64,000 nucleotides of DNA from NCBI RefSeq assembly GCF_000276665.1, contig NW_004955429.1, positions 7,089,695 through 7,153,694 on the forward strand. The letters run 5' to 3'. Numbering within the stretch: position 1 is the first letter of the stretch; each line of letters begins with the position of its first letter. The notes under the pieces were generated by a model. It worked only from the letters and a program-made list of their open reading frames with translations, ran no database searches and was not told the origin of the DNA. A program made the position numbers and the translations under genes. Below, one piece after another: positions 35,076 to 45,039 of this stretch. This DNA comes from Chinchilla lanigera. Taxonomy: Eukaryota; Chordata; Mammalia; Rodentia; Chinchillidae.

Positions 35076-36130
35076 ATTAGGCCCCCAAAATTCAAAGATC
35101 CAATCCAAAAATGGGTATCTGAGATGAATACACGATTCTCACATGAAGAAATACAAATGGCAAATAAATACATGAAAAAATGTTCAACATCATCAGTCAT
35201 TTGAGAAATGCAAATTAAAACAACACTGAGATTCCATCTCACCCCAGAAAAAATGGCTATTATCAAGAAATCAACCAATAACAAATGCTGGAGGGGCTGT
35301 GGGGAAAATGGAACCCTTCTCTCCACTGTTGGTGGGAGTGCAAACTGAAAATCAGTCTGGAGATTCCCCAGTAAACTAGGATTAGAGGTCCCATTCAATC
35401 CAGCTAGTCCCCTTCTGGGCATTTTTCCAGAAGAACTGAACACATCCTACCACAGCGATATATGTGCACCCATGGTTATAGCAGTGCAATTTGTAATAGC
35501 TAAATCTCAGAAATAACCCAAATCTGCATTAACCGAGGAATGGATAAAAAAGATGTGGTATTTTTATACAATGGAGTATTGCTCAGCTATAAAGATAAAC
35601 TTGAGGCTTTTATAGGTAAAGGGATGCTACTAGAGACCATACTCGTAAGTGAAATAAATCAGACTCCCAGGTGTAAATACCATATTGCCTCCCTAGTGTA
35701 AGAACCTGAAAGAATAAATAAAATCTGAAAGGTGCAACAGATACTGTGAAAGGGAAAGAAACTGCTCAAAAGGAAAGAACAACTGGGATAAGGGAAAAAA
35801 GAAAAAAGGAAGGGAAAAATATGTGTATGTATTTATGTGTTTGTGTGTGTGTGTGTGTGTGTATACACACATACACATACATACATAAACAAGATAGCTA
35901 AGATAATTATACTACCAAGTTCTAATGGTTTATTGAAAGGAACAGTTAACGTTTAATTGTCTGATCAGTCTTACATGCCTAGATCTGGTAATCTGAGTAA
36001 CCACTCTGACAATAACATTATGTAATACAACAACCATTGTTAATTTCCTATCACCTTGTTTTCAAATTCTGTATCATTTTTATGTTGTTTTGTTTATGAG
36101 TTTGTTTTTGTTCTTTTCTCTTTTAAATAA
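35076..36130 (+). mobile_element. L1 ORF2 end and 3'-UTR, forward half of a twin-primed insertion
   Basis: Plus-strand reading gives the conserved ORF2 tail (ACAAATGCTGGAGGGGCTGT; later ATACAATGGAGTATTGCTCA), then the 3'-UTR with a TG/CA run and a weak poly(A) end at about 36128. It continues where the inverted half stops. Confidence 0.87.
35835..35885. repeat. (TG)n then (CA)n microsatellite
   Basis: TG units followed by ATACACACATACAC, partly self-complementary; inside the L1 3'-UTR. Confidence 0.92.
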
Positions 36131-36162
36131 AAAAATAGTTTACTTAAAGTTATAATAGTTTG

Positions 36163-36245
36163 CTGGGCTGGGGATGTGGCTCAGTAGAGGAGCACACTCC
36201 CCTAAAACACATAAAGGCCTGTGTGTGCTCTCCTGCACCACCACC
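36163..36245 (+). mobile_element. ID SINE, old
   Basis: GGGCTGGGGATGTGGCTCAG start; diverged second half. Confidence 0.85.
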
Positions 36246-36451
36246 TGTACATACACAGTTTCAACATTTTAATCTTAAGTGTTAATATTAAATTTTTAAT
36301 TTTTATAATAACGTCAATACTATATTAATTTTAAATTTTTGTTCAAAATATTTCAGCGACAGCATCAAATGTTTAATTTTAAAATGAGTGAAGGTACTGG
36401 GAGTTCATGTGACAGTGAAGAACACTGCAATGCTGGAAAAAAATGAAAAAC

Positions 36452-36552
36452 CAGGATGGGGATGTAGCTCAGTGGTAAAGTGCTTGCCTGGCAAGCACTA
36501 GTTCAATCCCCAGTACCACCAAAAACAAAACAAAACAACAAAAAAAAAAAAC
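36452..36552 (+). mobile_element. ID SINE, internally shortened
   Basis: GGATGGGGATGTAGCTCAGT start. It goes straight from GCAAGCACTA to GTTCAATCCCCAGTACC, missing about ten bases. Confidence 0.87.
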
Positions 36553-36941
36553 CACAGATGAAATGCCATGGATGTGGGCCCTTAAGACCAAGGGAGAACA
36601 GGAAGTAGTGGCTTTGTTTTGTGAAAGGGCTGCAAGCCAGGAGGATGAGTGCAGTGCAAGTACACAAGGCCTCACAGAGACCACACCCAGAGTGCTCATC
36701 CTCTCACACTCTGACAACATCTGATTTAGTTAGCCCTGAATCACAACTACCTCACCATCAAACAAACATCCTCTTTGAAGGAAAATAGTATCAACTTGGC
36801 TACAAATAACTTCATTTAATTAGAATTTCCAAAACTAATAGCACCAAACACATGAGAGATAAGACACCATGAAAGAAAACCAGTAAAAAGAAAATCAAGA
36901 GATGCACTTTGGAGTTATCAAACAGATTTTAAAACAAGTAT

Positions 36942-37055
36942 GCGCCAGGTGTAGTAACACACCTCTCACCAACTCTGGAAGGATACTACAAGTTCATAGT
37001 ACATAATGAGGTCAAAGCTAGCCTTAACTTCCTAACAAGGTCCTGTCTCAAAAAA
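36942..37055 (+). mobile_element. B1 SINE, diverged
   Basis: GCCAGGTGTAGTAACACACC start, CCTGTCTCAAAA end. Confidence 0.7.
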
Positions 37056-37158
37056 GTATGCTTACTTACTATAAGCAAATACATACAAGAAAAAATTAAA
37101 AATTGTTGCAGTAAACTGAAAACTGTAAATAATAAAAATCAATTTCAGAAGTAAAAAT

Positions 37159-37270
37159 ACGGAGCCAATGATGGTACTGCACGTCTATAATCCCAGCCTC
37201 AGGAGGCCAAGGCAGGAAGAACACCAAAAGTATAAGGCCACCATGGGTACCTTGTCTCAAAAAACAAAAC
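37159..37270 (+). mobile_element. B1-like SINE, short
   Basis: GAGCCAATGATGGTACTGCA start; lacks the second half. Confidence 0.68.
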
Positions 37271-37412
37271 CAGCCATTTGGGAGGCTGAAGCAGGAGGAT
37301 CAAGGCCGGCCTGTGCTACCTAATGACATTAAGGCCAGCCTGAACTATACAATGAGACCTCCATCTCAAAAATAAAAACACATCAAAAAACAAAACCAAA
37401 ATAAATAAATAA
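37271..37412 (+). mobile_element. B1 SINE, 5' truncated, in tandem
   Basis: Starts CATTTGGGAGGCTGAAGCAG, directly after the tail of the previous B1. Confidence 0.82.
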
Positions 37413-38507
37413 AGAGGTAAGTGGAAGATTAACAATGGTTTAGGTATCGATAAAAACAGAGTTAGTGGAAAACAGAACAGGTCAGAAGAAAATATCCACA
37501 ATGTTAGCAAGAAAGTATAAAAAACACAAAAAGGGAACAAAAGACATGAAAAGTACAATATGTAAGCCTATCATACATGTAATCAGTGTCAGAGAAATAT
37601 GTGAGAAAATGGCACAAATGAGAACACCTTAAACAGCCACTGAATGAAGAACCACTATAATCCTCACAGAATATAAAAGTCAGTCCTGTCTTAACCACAT
37701 TAAATAAATTACAGAACAAACTAAGTGTCCAGTCACACAGAGTCATGCCCCTGGCCTTCATCCTCACTGCACACGATGACTCACTCAGGGCCATGTACAG
37801 TCCTGCAGCTCCACTCATGGAAGCATCTTTCCAGGGCACTATTTTATCGCTTATGTCCTGTTTCTATTACACCAATACGCACCAACTGTAAGTTTCTGTT
37901 ATAACTGACTTGACTGTTCAAGCAGTAACAGGTACAGGTTTTTAGCTGGGTATCAAGAGGTTATACCATAAAACTTAGGCAATATCACCTAGGTTTATGT
38001 ACAAGGTCTAATCAAGAAATAAGTAAATGTTCAAATTTTTTAAAATGTATTACAGTAAAACACACATTGTTAGTAATTCCCCTCAAAATACACCCCCTCA
38101 TTTCAAATACAAACCAATGTGTGCCACTTCCTGAAACAGTTCTGAAAGTCCTCTTTCATGTGTTTAGCTGTACTGCTGTGGATGCCTCGGAGTCCGGAAT
38201 CAATTCAAAATGTTTCCCTTTCTCAATCATTGACTCTTAGAAAAAGCCAGGAGTCACACAGTGCCAATTCCAGTGAACAAGGACACACGGTAATGTTTTT
38301 GTGAACTTGCTTTTCTGTTGGATGGCACATGAGAACAACATTTTATTTTTTTCTCATTTAATAAAAACATGCACAAGGACTCCAGACTGCTTTAGAAAGT
38401 GGCCAGAATGATGGGTAAGTGTTCAAAACAAAAGGGAGTATTCTTAGGCTTAATGGCAATGTGTCTTTTACTATAATAAAATTTTTTAGTTTAAATATTC
38501 ACCATGT

Positions 38508-38608
38508 GGGGCTGGGGATTTAGCTCAGCGGCAAAGCACCTGCCTGGCAAGTGCAAGGTCGTGAGTTCGGTTCCCGGTACCGGAGAAAAACCAAAAAAAA
38601 TAAATAAA
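38508..38608 (+). mobile_element. ID SINE, young
   Basis: Full length. A perfect 16-bp target duplication TAAATATTCACCATGT lies at 38492-38507 and 38609-38624. Confidence 0.96.
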
Positions 38609-38777
38609 TAAATATTCACCATGTATTTTGATCACCCCGGTGAGGACACCCTATGTTCACACAACAAAATCACCCAGTGACACATATCTCAACAGCTTAT
38701 ACCCATCATTAACCGGTACATAACTTGCTCAAAGTACAAATAATAAAAAACTTTTAGCCAATATACTTTAAAATTTA

Positions 38778-38880
38778 GGGGCTGGGGATTTAGCTTAGCA
38801 GCACAGCGCCTGCCTGGCAAGTACAAGGTCATGAGTTCAATTCCCGGTACCGGAAAAAAACCAAATAAATAAATAAATAA
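38778..38880 (+). mobile_element. ID SINE, young
   Basis: Full length, (AAAT)n tail, with TAAAATTTA repeated on both sides. Only about 150 bp from the preceding ID. Confidence 0.94.
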
Positions 38881-38960
38881 AATAAAATTTAGACAAAATA
38901 GATGAATTGCCAAAAACTATAAAACCAATCACAATAAAAAGTAGAAATTTTAAAATTTTA

Positions 38961-39065
38961 AGCATATACCTATAATACCAGGTACTCAGGAGGCTGACGC
39001 AAGAATCAAGTGTTTGAGGACAGCAGTGACAACTTAACTTAGTAAGACCCTGTCTCAAAATTTAA
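38961..39065 (+). mobile_element. Old B1-like SINE
   Basis: CAGGTACTCAGGAGGCTGAC and TTAGTAAGACCCTGTCTC; no duplication. Confidence 0.72.
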
Positions 39066-39099
39066 AAGGGGTTGAAAGAAACGTAAGGAAATGGAGGAG

Positions 39100-39192
39100 A
39101 AAAAAAAAGAATCTAGTAATACCACACACAGGTACAAATTCCCTATAATGAATGTGATCATTATGTATACTTAAAATATACCAATAAACTTA
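39100..39192 (+). mobile_element. L1 3'-end remnant
   Basis: Shares AATTCCCTATAATGAATGTG then ATCATTATGTAT with the remnant at 19340-19380. Confidence 0.55.
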
Positions 39193-39208
39193 ACTGACTT
39201 TTTAAAAA

Positions 39209-39295
39209 GAGCTAGGAATGCAGTGCAGTGGTAGAGCATTTGCCTCCATTCAAGAGGCTCTGGGTTCAATCCTCCCTACCCTCACCCCCCCCAAA
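39209..39295 (+). mobile_element. ID SINE, old
   Basis: GAGCTAGGAATGCAGTGCAG start, GGTTCAATCCTCCC end. Confidence 0.8.
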
Positions 39296-39849
39296 ATTAA
39301 ATCTATTATTATAACCTTCAAAAAACTCCAAATACAGATTTAGCAGTGAATTCTAACAAACATGTAAGGATGACACAATGGCCATCTTACACAAATGTTT
39401 GCAGAAAACAGAAGAGATTATTTCCTAACTTGTTGAGAATAGCATAACATTAATGCCAAAAATTGTATAAGACTATAATAAGGAAAATCACAGCCTAATT
39501 TCTTTAATTTCAGGATCAGATGCCAAAAATTCTAAACAAAACATCAGCCAACTGAATCTCACAATAATTGAATTTATTCTGGGGAAAAAGGTTGATTTAA
39601 CTCCAAAAATATATGAGTATAATTCCTGACAGAGTCAAATAAAAACATATGATCTTAACAGAGGCAGTAAACTATGTAATAAGTTCCTCGTCAGTTACTT
39701 AAATTTTCACAGCATGTCATAGTTTAATAAATTAATGTCCAAATATTTTCTTAAGTACTAAACTATAAAAAAAAAACATGAATTTCTCTGAAAAAGTCAA
39801 CTAAAAGTAGGAACGAAGATGACTATAGGTTACTTATTTGTCACCTAAA

Positions 39850-40055
39850 ATGCTTGGGAACAGAAGTGCTTTAGATTGTGGAAATTTCTAGATTTTAGAA
39901 TATGTGCATAAAACTGGTAAAGCTGAGCTTCCCTAATATAAATCCAAATCTGAGATGCTCCAATATCCAAAACTGTGCTCAAAAACTTTTGGATTTGGGA
40001 GCATTTCATATTTGGGATTTTCAGATTTGGAATACTCAAGTATTCAGGAAAGAAC
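39850..40055. mobile_element. Ancient palindromic repeat
   Basis: AAATCTGAGATGCTCCAATA and TTTGGGAGCATTTCATATTT are partly inverted copies. This matches the layout of a widespread mammalian repeat rich in AAATCCGAAATGCTCC-like words. Family name not certain. Confidence 0.55.
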
Positions 40056-40072
40056 ATCAAAATATAGCAACA

Positions 40073-40241
40073 AGCCAGGCATGGTGGCACGTGCCTGTAA
40101 TCCCAGCACTCGGGAGGCTGAGGCAGAAGGATCATTGTGAGTTCAAGACTAGCCTGGGCTACAAAGTGAGCTCAAGGCCAGCCTGAACTGCATAGCAAGA
40201 CCCTCTCTCAAAAAAAGACAAAAATAAAAAATAAATAAAAA
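40073..40241 (+). mobile_element. B1 SINE
   Basis: Near consensus, full length, A/T-rich tail. Confidence 0.92.
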
Positions 40242-40361
40242 GCAACATAAATCCTAGGGTGTAAAATTAGCATTTACTACAAACATCAACCCTTGAGAAA
40301 TATACAAAACAAAAAAACAGAATGCAAGCTAATTTTTCAAATTTAGCTTCCATGTAAAAAA

Positions 40362-40465
40362 CTGTACCAGGCAAGGTGGCACATGCTCACAATCTCAACT
40401 CCAAAAGACAGGGGATCTTTTGAGGACAACGTTAGCCTAAAAACAGTGAGACCCATCTCAAAGAA
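40362..40465 (+). mobile_element. Old B1-like SINE
   Basis: CCAGGCAAGGTGGCACATGC start. Its tail runs straight into the purine satellite. Confidence 0.7.
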
Positions 40466-40680
40466 GAAAAGGAAGGAAGAAAGGAAGGAAGGAAGGAAGG
40501 AAGAGAAAGAGGAGAAGAGAAGAGAAGAGAAGAGAAGAGAAGAGAAGAGAAGAGAAGAGAAGAGAAGAGAAGAGAAGAGAAGAGACGAAGGAAGGAAGGA
40601 AGGAAGGCAGGCAGGCAGGCAGAGAAAGAAGGAAGGAAGAGAAAGAGGAAGGAAGAAGGAGGGAGGAGGAAGAAAGATTT
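40465..40680. repeat. Polypurine satellite (GGAA)n/(AGAAG)n
   Basis: About 215 bases almost wholly A and G on the plus strand: GGAA, then AGAAG pentamers, then GGAA/GGCA units. Grown from a SINE tail. Ends about 220 bp from an MLLT10 exon. Confidence 0.95.
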
Positions 40681-40897
40681 AATTAGAAGTATGCACTCAT
40701 TCCACATAAAGTAGTAATGTTTGTCTACAAAATAGAAAAATCATTTTCGTACCAAAAATTAATAACTTACATCCACTACTCTAAAATTGATTAATAAGCA
40801 CTATTTAATTTAAGAAAGTAATATAAACTACCAGACATTTTAAAGTAATTCTCACTCATTCCAGTTTCCAACAGAAATTGTAACTCTCTGTACTTAC

Positions 40898-40952
40898 CCC
40901 CATTATCTGTTCTTTTTAAAGCTCCATCCTTATGGGGACACAGTTCACATCT
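40898..40952 (-). CDS. MLLT10: MLLT10 coding exon: first half of PZP zinc knuckle
   Basis: This 55-bp exon encodes RCELCPHKDGALKRTDNG plus the first base of a split Gly codon. The C-x2-C pair (about Cys82 and Cys85) supplies two ligands of the zinc knuckle between the two PHD fingers of AF10; the other two come from the next exon. The acceptor is a T-rich tract ending AAG, and the donor is GTAAGT after a run of four exonic G. The acceptor could also be read two bases further in (GAG), but the AAG choice keeps phase 0 and the known residue Arg. A tandem array and large inverted repeat lie 180-475 bp upstream in the transcript sense. The residue numbers assume the human N-terminus. Confidence 0.93.
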
Positions 40953-41130
40953 CTTAAAAAAAAAAGTGAAAAGATGTTCTCAGATTACAAAAACTGTAAC
41001 ATTTCCCCTGCATCTTCAAAGTGGAAAATATGGAAACAGCATTTGTACTAGTCACCCTCCATGAACAATTCAAAACACTCCTCACAAAATAACTGTTCTC
41101 AATGACATGGGACCTTCCAAAGAGCACCAG

Positions 41131-41262
41131 ATTAATAACTTCTTTTAAGGTACATTAATAACTTCTTTAATGGTACCTTGGTACCACTGAACTTCTTTAA
41201 TGGTACCTTCTTTAATGGTACCTCTTTCAAGGTAATTAATAACTTCTTTAATGGTACCTTGG
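41131..41262. repeat. Tandem array of ACTTCTTTAATGGTACCT units
   Basis: At least five irregular copies of an ~18-20 bp unit, ACTTCTTTAATGGTACCT, with AATTAATA spacers. GGTACC is itself palindromic. On the transcribed sense the unit reads AAGGTACCATTAAAGAAGT, which contains a splice-donor-like AAG|GTACC. Confidence 0.88.
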
Positions 41263-41425
41263 CTCATGAACTTAATTCTTTCCACATCTCTGGTCACAAA
41301 CCAAATTGGACGAGAACCAAATCAAATTCAGTGATTAGATGTGATGTTGACCTTATGGGGAAATTTGATTTGGTTTTCGTCCCATTTGGTTTGTACAAAA
41401 TCATAGTGAGAATCAAATTCATGAA
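41263..41425. repeat. Large imperfect inverted repeat (hairpin)
   Basis: The left arm 41263-41329 (containing CAAACCAAATTGGACGAGAA) and right arm 41361-41425 (reverse complement contains CAAACCAAATGGGACGAAAA) pair over about 65 bases with few mismatches around a ~31-base loop. It looks like a MITE or foldback element. I do not recognise the family. Confidence 0.85.
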
Positions 41426-41439
41426 CTGAAGTACATTTT

Positions 41440-41625
41440 AGCCAGGTGCACACCTGTAATCCCAACATGGTCAATGGAGACCAAAGGAGGAGGATTGCAA
41501 ACCCAAGCCCAGCCTGGGCAATTTAGTGACTTAATGAGACCCTGTCTCAAAATAAAAAAGGACTGAGGATGCAACTCAGTGATAAGGCCCTGAGTTCAAA
41601 TCCCAGTAACTACAAAAATAAATAA
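41440..41625 (+). mobile_element. B1-dID composite SINE
   Basis: Both halves clear: GCCTGGGCAATTTAGTGACT, the linker CTCAAAATAAAAAAGG, then GGACTGAGGATGCAACTCAG. Confidence 0.85.
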
Positions 41626-41686
41626 AAAAAATACATTTTAACTTCCAAAATTCTACAGAAATTTTTAAAAATTTTACTTAAAGAAG

Positions 41687-41950
41687 GCAGGCCCAGTGGT
41701 GTGCATTTATCGTCCTTGTTACACAGGAAAAGAAACTGAGCCCATGAGGCTGAACGACCTAGTAAGACCCCATTCAAAAGCATTAACAAAAAGATTCTAT
41801 CAATATACGGCTGGGGTAAAGTTTTTAACATTTACCTGTATCTCTCTTTGCTATCTAAGACCAGCCAGAATTATTGTAGTCAAGTAGGTCTAGTTTCTCC
41901 TATAATAAAGAGCCAAACTCTTCAATCTCCAGCACACACACACACAAAAA
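41687..41950 (+). mobile_element. Very old B1-dID-like remnant
   Basis: AGGCAGGCCCAGTGGTGTGC and GACCTAGTAAGACCCC at the left, and CTTCAATCTCCAGCACACAC at the right, could be the eroded ends of one composite. Weak. Confidence 0.4.
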
Positions 41951-42121
41951 AAATCAACCTCAAAAACTTAGAACTTTGATTTCAGTCACAAGGCATGGTC
42001 TTACATATACCACGTCCTCTCTGGAAGGAAGGTCTAATCATTCTAGTTACTCTTACACACAGTGATACTCGAAGTTACTGTGTAGGTATCTCTTCCAACC
42101 CCTCAAATTTAAAATAAACAG

Positions 42122-42225
42122 GGGGCTAGGGATTTAGCTCAGCGGCACAGTGCCTGCCTGGCAAGCGCTAGGTCATGAGTTCAATTCCCGATACCGGAAA
42201 AAAGCCAAAAAAAAAAAATAATAAT
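42122..42225 (+). mobile_element. ID SINE, young
   Basis: Full length; target repeat AAAATAAACA at 42111-42120 and 42226-42235. Confidence 0.94.
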
Positions 42226-42532
42226 AAAATAAACATACGTAAGTATAAAAATGAAAGAATAAATTTCATTGGCATTGTCCTACTATGAAGAATGAGCTCC
42301 CAAAGGCCACACTGGACTACTTATTTATGCCTTGTTTTGTTCCCAAGAGGTGTGCAGCATATAATGCAGTAAAATACATGAATTTCAAAGGAAAACTATG
42401 AATGAGAAATTAAGACGAAACAGTGAATTGAATCACATGAGCCTGGATTTCTTGGCATCCAGTATGTCACTCCTCATTCCTTTTACTATTTAGCAGCACC
42501 TTTCTGATCACCTCATCTAAACTTCTGCTGGT

Positions 42533-42664
42533 TTTGTTTTGTTTGCTTCTTAGAGAAGAGTCTCACTGGCCTTGAACTCACCACATAGCCCAGGCTGGCC
42601 ACAAGCTCACAGTAATTCTCCTGGCTCAATCTGGGATTGCAGGCATGCACCACCACACCTGGCA
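42533..42664 (-). mobile_element. B1 SINE
   Basis: Reverse-oriented, slightly shortened. Confidence 0.85.
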
Positions 42665-42683
42665 TCTCAACTATACCTTATGT

Positions 42684-42757
42684 CAGTGGTGGCAAACCTA
42701 CACCATGTGTGCTGTGATGGATTGTTTTTTAAAGCTCTAAAAGGTTCATCATCACTG
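42684..42757 (+). mobile_element. hAT-like MITE, copy 3
   Basis: A 74-bp element from CAGTGGTGGCAAACCTA to AGGTTCATCATCACTG. The ends are inverted repeats, flanked by CCTTATGT / CCTTATAC, six of eight matching, as expected for an 8-bp hAT target duplication. Confidence 0.75.
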
Positions 42758-43006
42758 CCTTATACCATGATACAAAACAACAGACAATCCTATTCACTGT
42801 CTAAAATTTCCACTGCCATCTAAATTACAGAAAATATGCCAGTAACTCCCCAAATTTTATCGAACATTCAGACTGGTCCTCAGATCCAGATACAAAACTT
42901 CCTAAACCAACTAAGAAAGACAAATTCTTATTAGACTGTTAAACCTTACTGATCATTAATATAAACTTAAAATGTTTTTTAAAGTTTTCAATATAAGAAT
43001 TAAAAC

Positions 43007-43146
43007 TAGCTGTGGTAGCACTCACTTGTCATCCCAGTACTTGGGAGGTTGAGACAGAACAACCACAAATTTGAGGCCAGCCTGGGCTACGCAGTAAGTT
43101 TGAGGCCAGCCTGAATTACAGAGCAAGATTTTATCTCAAAAAAAAT
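43007..43146 (+). mobile_element. B1 SINE
   Basis: Full length, diverged head CTAGCTGTGGTAGCACTC. Confidence 0.86.
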
Positions 43147-43231
43147 CAGAATTAAAAGCAAAAATAATTATTAGTTACACCTAAGAATATTTTCTAAAAC
43201 CACTAGAACTCAAAATTTTTTAACTTTTAAA

Positions 43232-43470
43232 AAATATTTTATTAGTCCATGTTTCCTGTACATACCAATTACACTCATCGTGGGAAGTTGGTGCATGTAC
43301 GTAACACATTTGAATTTTTTTTTATGTCCCCTTCTCTTTTGTCCTCCCTCCCCACTCCCTCTATCTCTTGGTCCTCTTCCCATTCACAAAAGATTTATCT
43401 TGCTGCTTCTTATTCTGTTTTATTTTGCTCTTTAAATTATTTATACCTTTGGGTTTCTCAAAAGAGGATC
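43232..43470 (-). mobile_element. L1 3'-UTR fragment
   Basis: Same CT-rich 3'-UTR as 8830-9050 (CCCCTTCTCTTTTGTCCTCC here, CCCCTTCTCTCCTCTCACCA there), minus-strand orientation. Confidence 0.65.
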
Positions 43471-43472
43471 TT

Positions 43473-43521
43473 TTTTATTTTTTTGAGACAGGGTCTCACT
43501 ATGTATATGTAGTCCTGGCTG
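43473..43521 (-). mobile_element. B1 fragment
   Basis: Only the TTTTTGAGACAGGGTCTCAC end remains. Confidence 0.6.
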
Positions 43522-43650
43522 AGAAAGGAGGGCCCAGCCTGTGTAACTTAGATTTGAGAACCTGCCTCAAAATAAAAAAAATAAAAATTAAAAAGAGCTG
43601 GGATGTAGCTCAATGCAAAGGGTTTTAATCCTCATTACCCTCTCCCAATT
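43522..43650 (+). mobile_element. B1-dID composite, 5' truncated
   Basis: GGGCCCAGCCTGTGTAACTT, the A-rich linker, then GAGCTGGGATGTAGCTCAAT. Confidence 0.72.
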
Positions 43651-44124
43651 AAAACAGAAAAAGAATGTGATTAGCAGGTATACAGATAAGAAAAGCATTC
43701 CATGATGTCACATAATGAAAACAATATAATAATCATAAATGTTTAATATTAAACACAGTTTCTAAACACATGCAGGAAAAATTATCACAAGGGATAAGGA
43801 AAAAATTCCCCAGAGTAAGATGTCTCAACATGCCTCTATCTCTGCAATCAGCAAAACTACAACCTACCCACTACTCCCTGAGCCACAGCTATCTCAGCAG
43901 CATTCCAGACTGATCATTATTCTCGGGTGACATTACACACACTCTCCGTAAGAGACCACAGGCTGGACAACAATACGCAAAGAATTTAAAGCATGTGACT
44001 CATACATAGTATGTCTCCTGGCCACATAAGAAACAAAGAAAGATACAAATACATTACACAGGGTTCCACCTAAAGAACCTATAAAACAACAAAATAAACT
44101 CAAAGCATCTTTGACATCTTAAGG

Positions 44125-44196
44125 TAGTGGTGCAAACTTACAACACACATGCCACAGCAGGCTGTCTGAGAAGCTCTAAAAGGTTTGGCATCACTG
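44125..44196 (+). mobile_element. hAT-like MITE, copy 4
   Basis: A 72-bp element from TAGTGGTGCAAACTTACA to AGGTTTGGCATCACTG; flanks TCTTAAGG / TCTTAGAA agree at the first five of eight bases. Confidence 0.72.
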
Positions 44197-44642
44197 TCTT
44201 AGAACCTTACTAACCTTGGAGAGACCAGCCTCCCAAGGCTAATTCCCAGAGACAGACAACAACTCGCTGGCCACCTTTCATGTACAAACCAAGGAATCTT
44301 GGGTGTGTACAATCCCTAACCATCCCTTTACCTGGTTTATATTCTGGACCAGACACACTCTCCCTGCCTCAAGCAAGCCCTGTGCTGCTGAGCCCTGGAA
44401 ATGATTCAAACTAGACAACCCTAACCTGCTCACCCACCCTTGCCCACCCCTCTCCTCGCTCCCACCCCCTTACACTCCCTGCCTCCTCACTTGTCCAGTG
44501 CTTCTGCAAGGGAGCTCTTGTCACATGGCCTGGCCCCCACCTCTTCAGACCAAGGAACAAGAGTATCTTTCAAGGCAGGTGCATCATGACCTATTGGCTG
44601 TGCGACACCTAAGTAATAATAAATCTACATCTGAAAACAATC

Positions 44643-44775
44643 TGGCCAGGTGTGGCAGCAGCACTCCTATAACCCCAGCAGGATCAAGCTGAGGCTGAGG
44701 CAAGAGAACTGCCATGAGTTGAAGTCAGCCTGAACTCAACCACATAGTGAGACCCTGTCTCAAAAATGAAAAACC
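44643..44775 (+). mobile_element. B1 SINE
   Basis: GGCCAGGTGTGGCAGCAGCA start, GACCCTGTCTCAAAAATG end. Confidence 0.83.
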
Positions 44776-44778
44776 AAT

Positions 44779-44907
44779 GTGGCCAGGTATGATGGTGCAC
44801 ACCTGTAATCTCATCACTTGGGAGGCTGACACAGGAAGATCACCACAAAGACTAGGCCAGCCTGCACTACATAGCAAGATCCTGTCTCAAAACACAACAA
44901 AAAAATC
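44779..44907 (+). mobile_element. B1 SINE, in tandem
   Basis: Follows the previous B1 tail; second half shortened. Confidence 0.85.
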
Positions 44908-45039
44908 TGATAAACATCATTATAAAAAGCTCCTATCTGACATTGTAACACTGCTCTCCTCCAAGAATGGAAACAAGATTTAAGTCCATTCTACAAAAGA
45001 AGAAAAGTAAAAGAATACAATTCGGGGGGAAGAAGAAAA

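Larger units (their letters stand above)
33252..40897 (-). other. MLLT10: MLLT10 intron, 7.6 kb
   Basis: Contains the ID-seeded satellite, the inverted L1, ID/B1 copies, an ancient palindromic repeat and a purine satellite. I recognise nothing in 36555-36940, 37413-38490 or 39300-39850. Confidence 0.85.

Noticed and set aside
41131..41262. CRISPR-like repeated units
   Set aside because: Units are irregular, spacers are absent or tiny, and the genome is mammalian.
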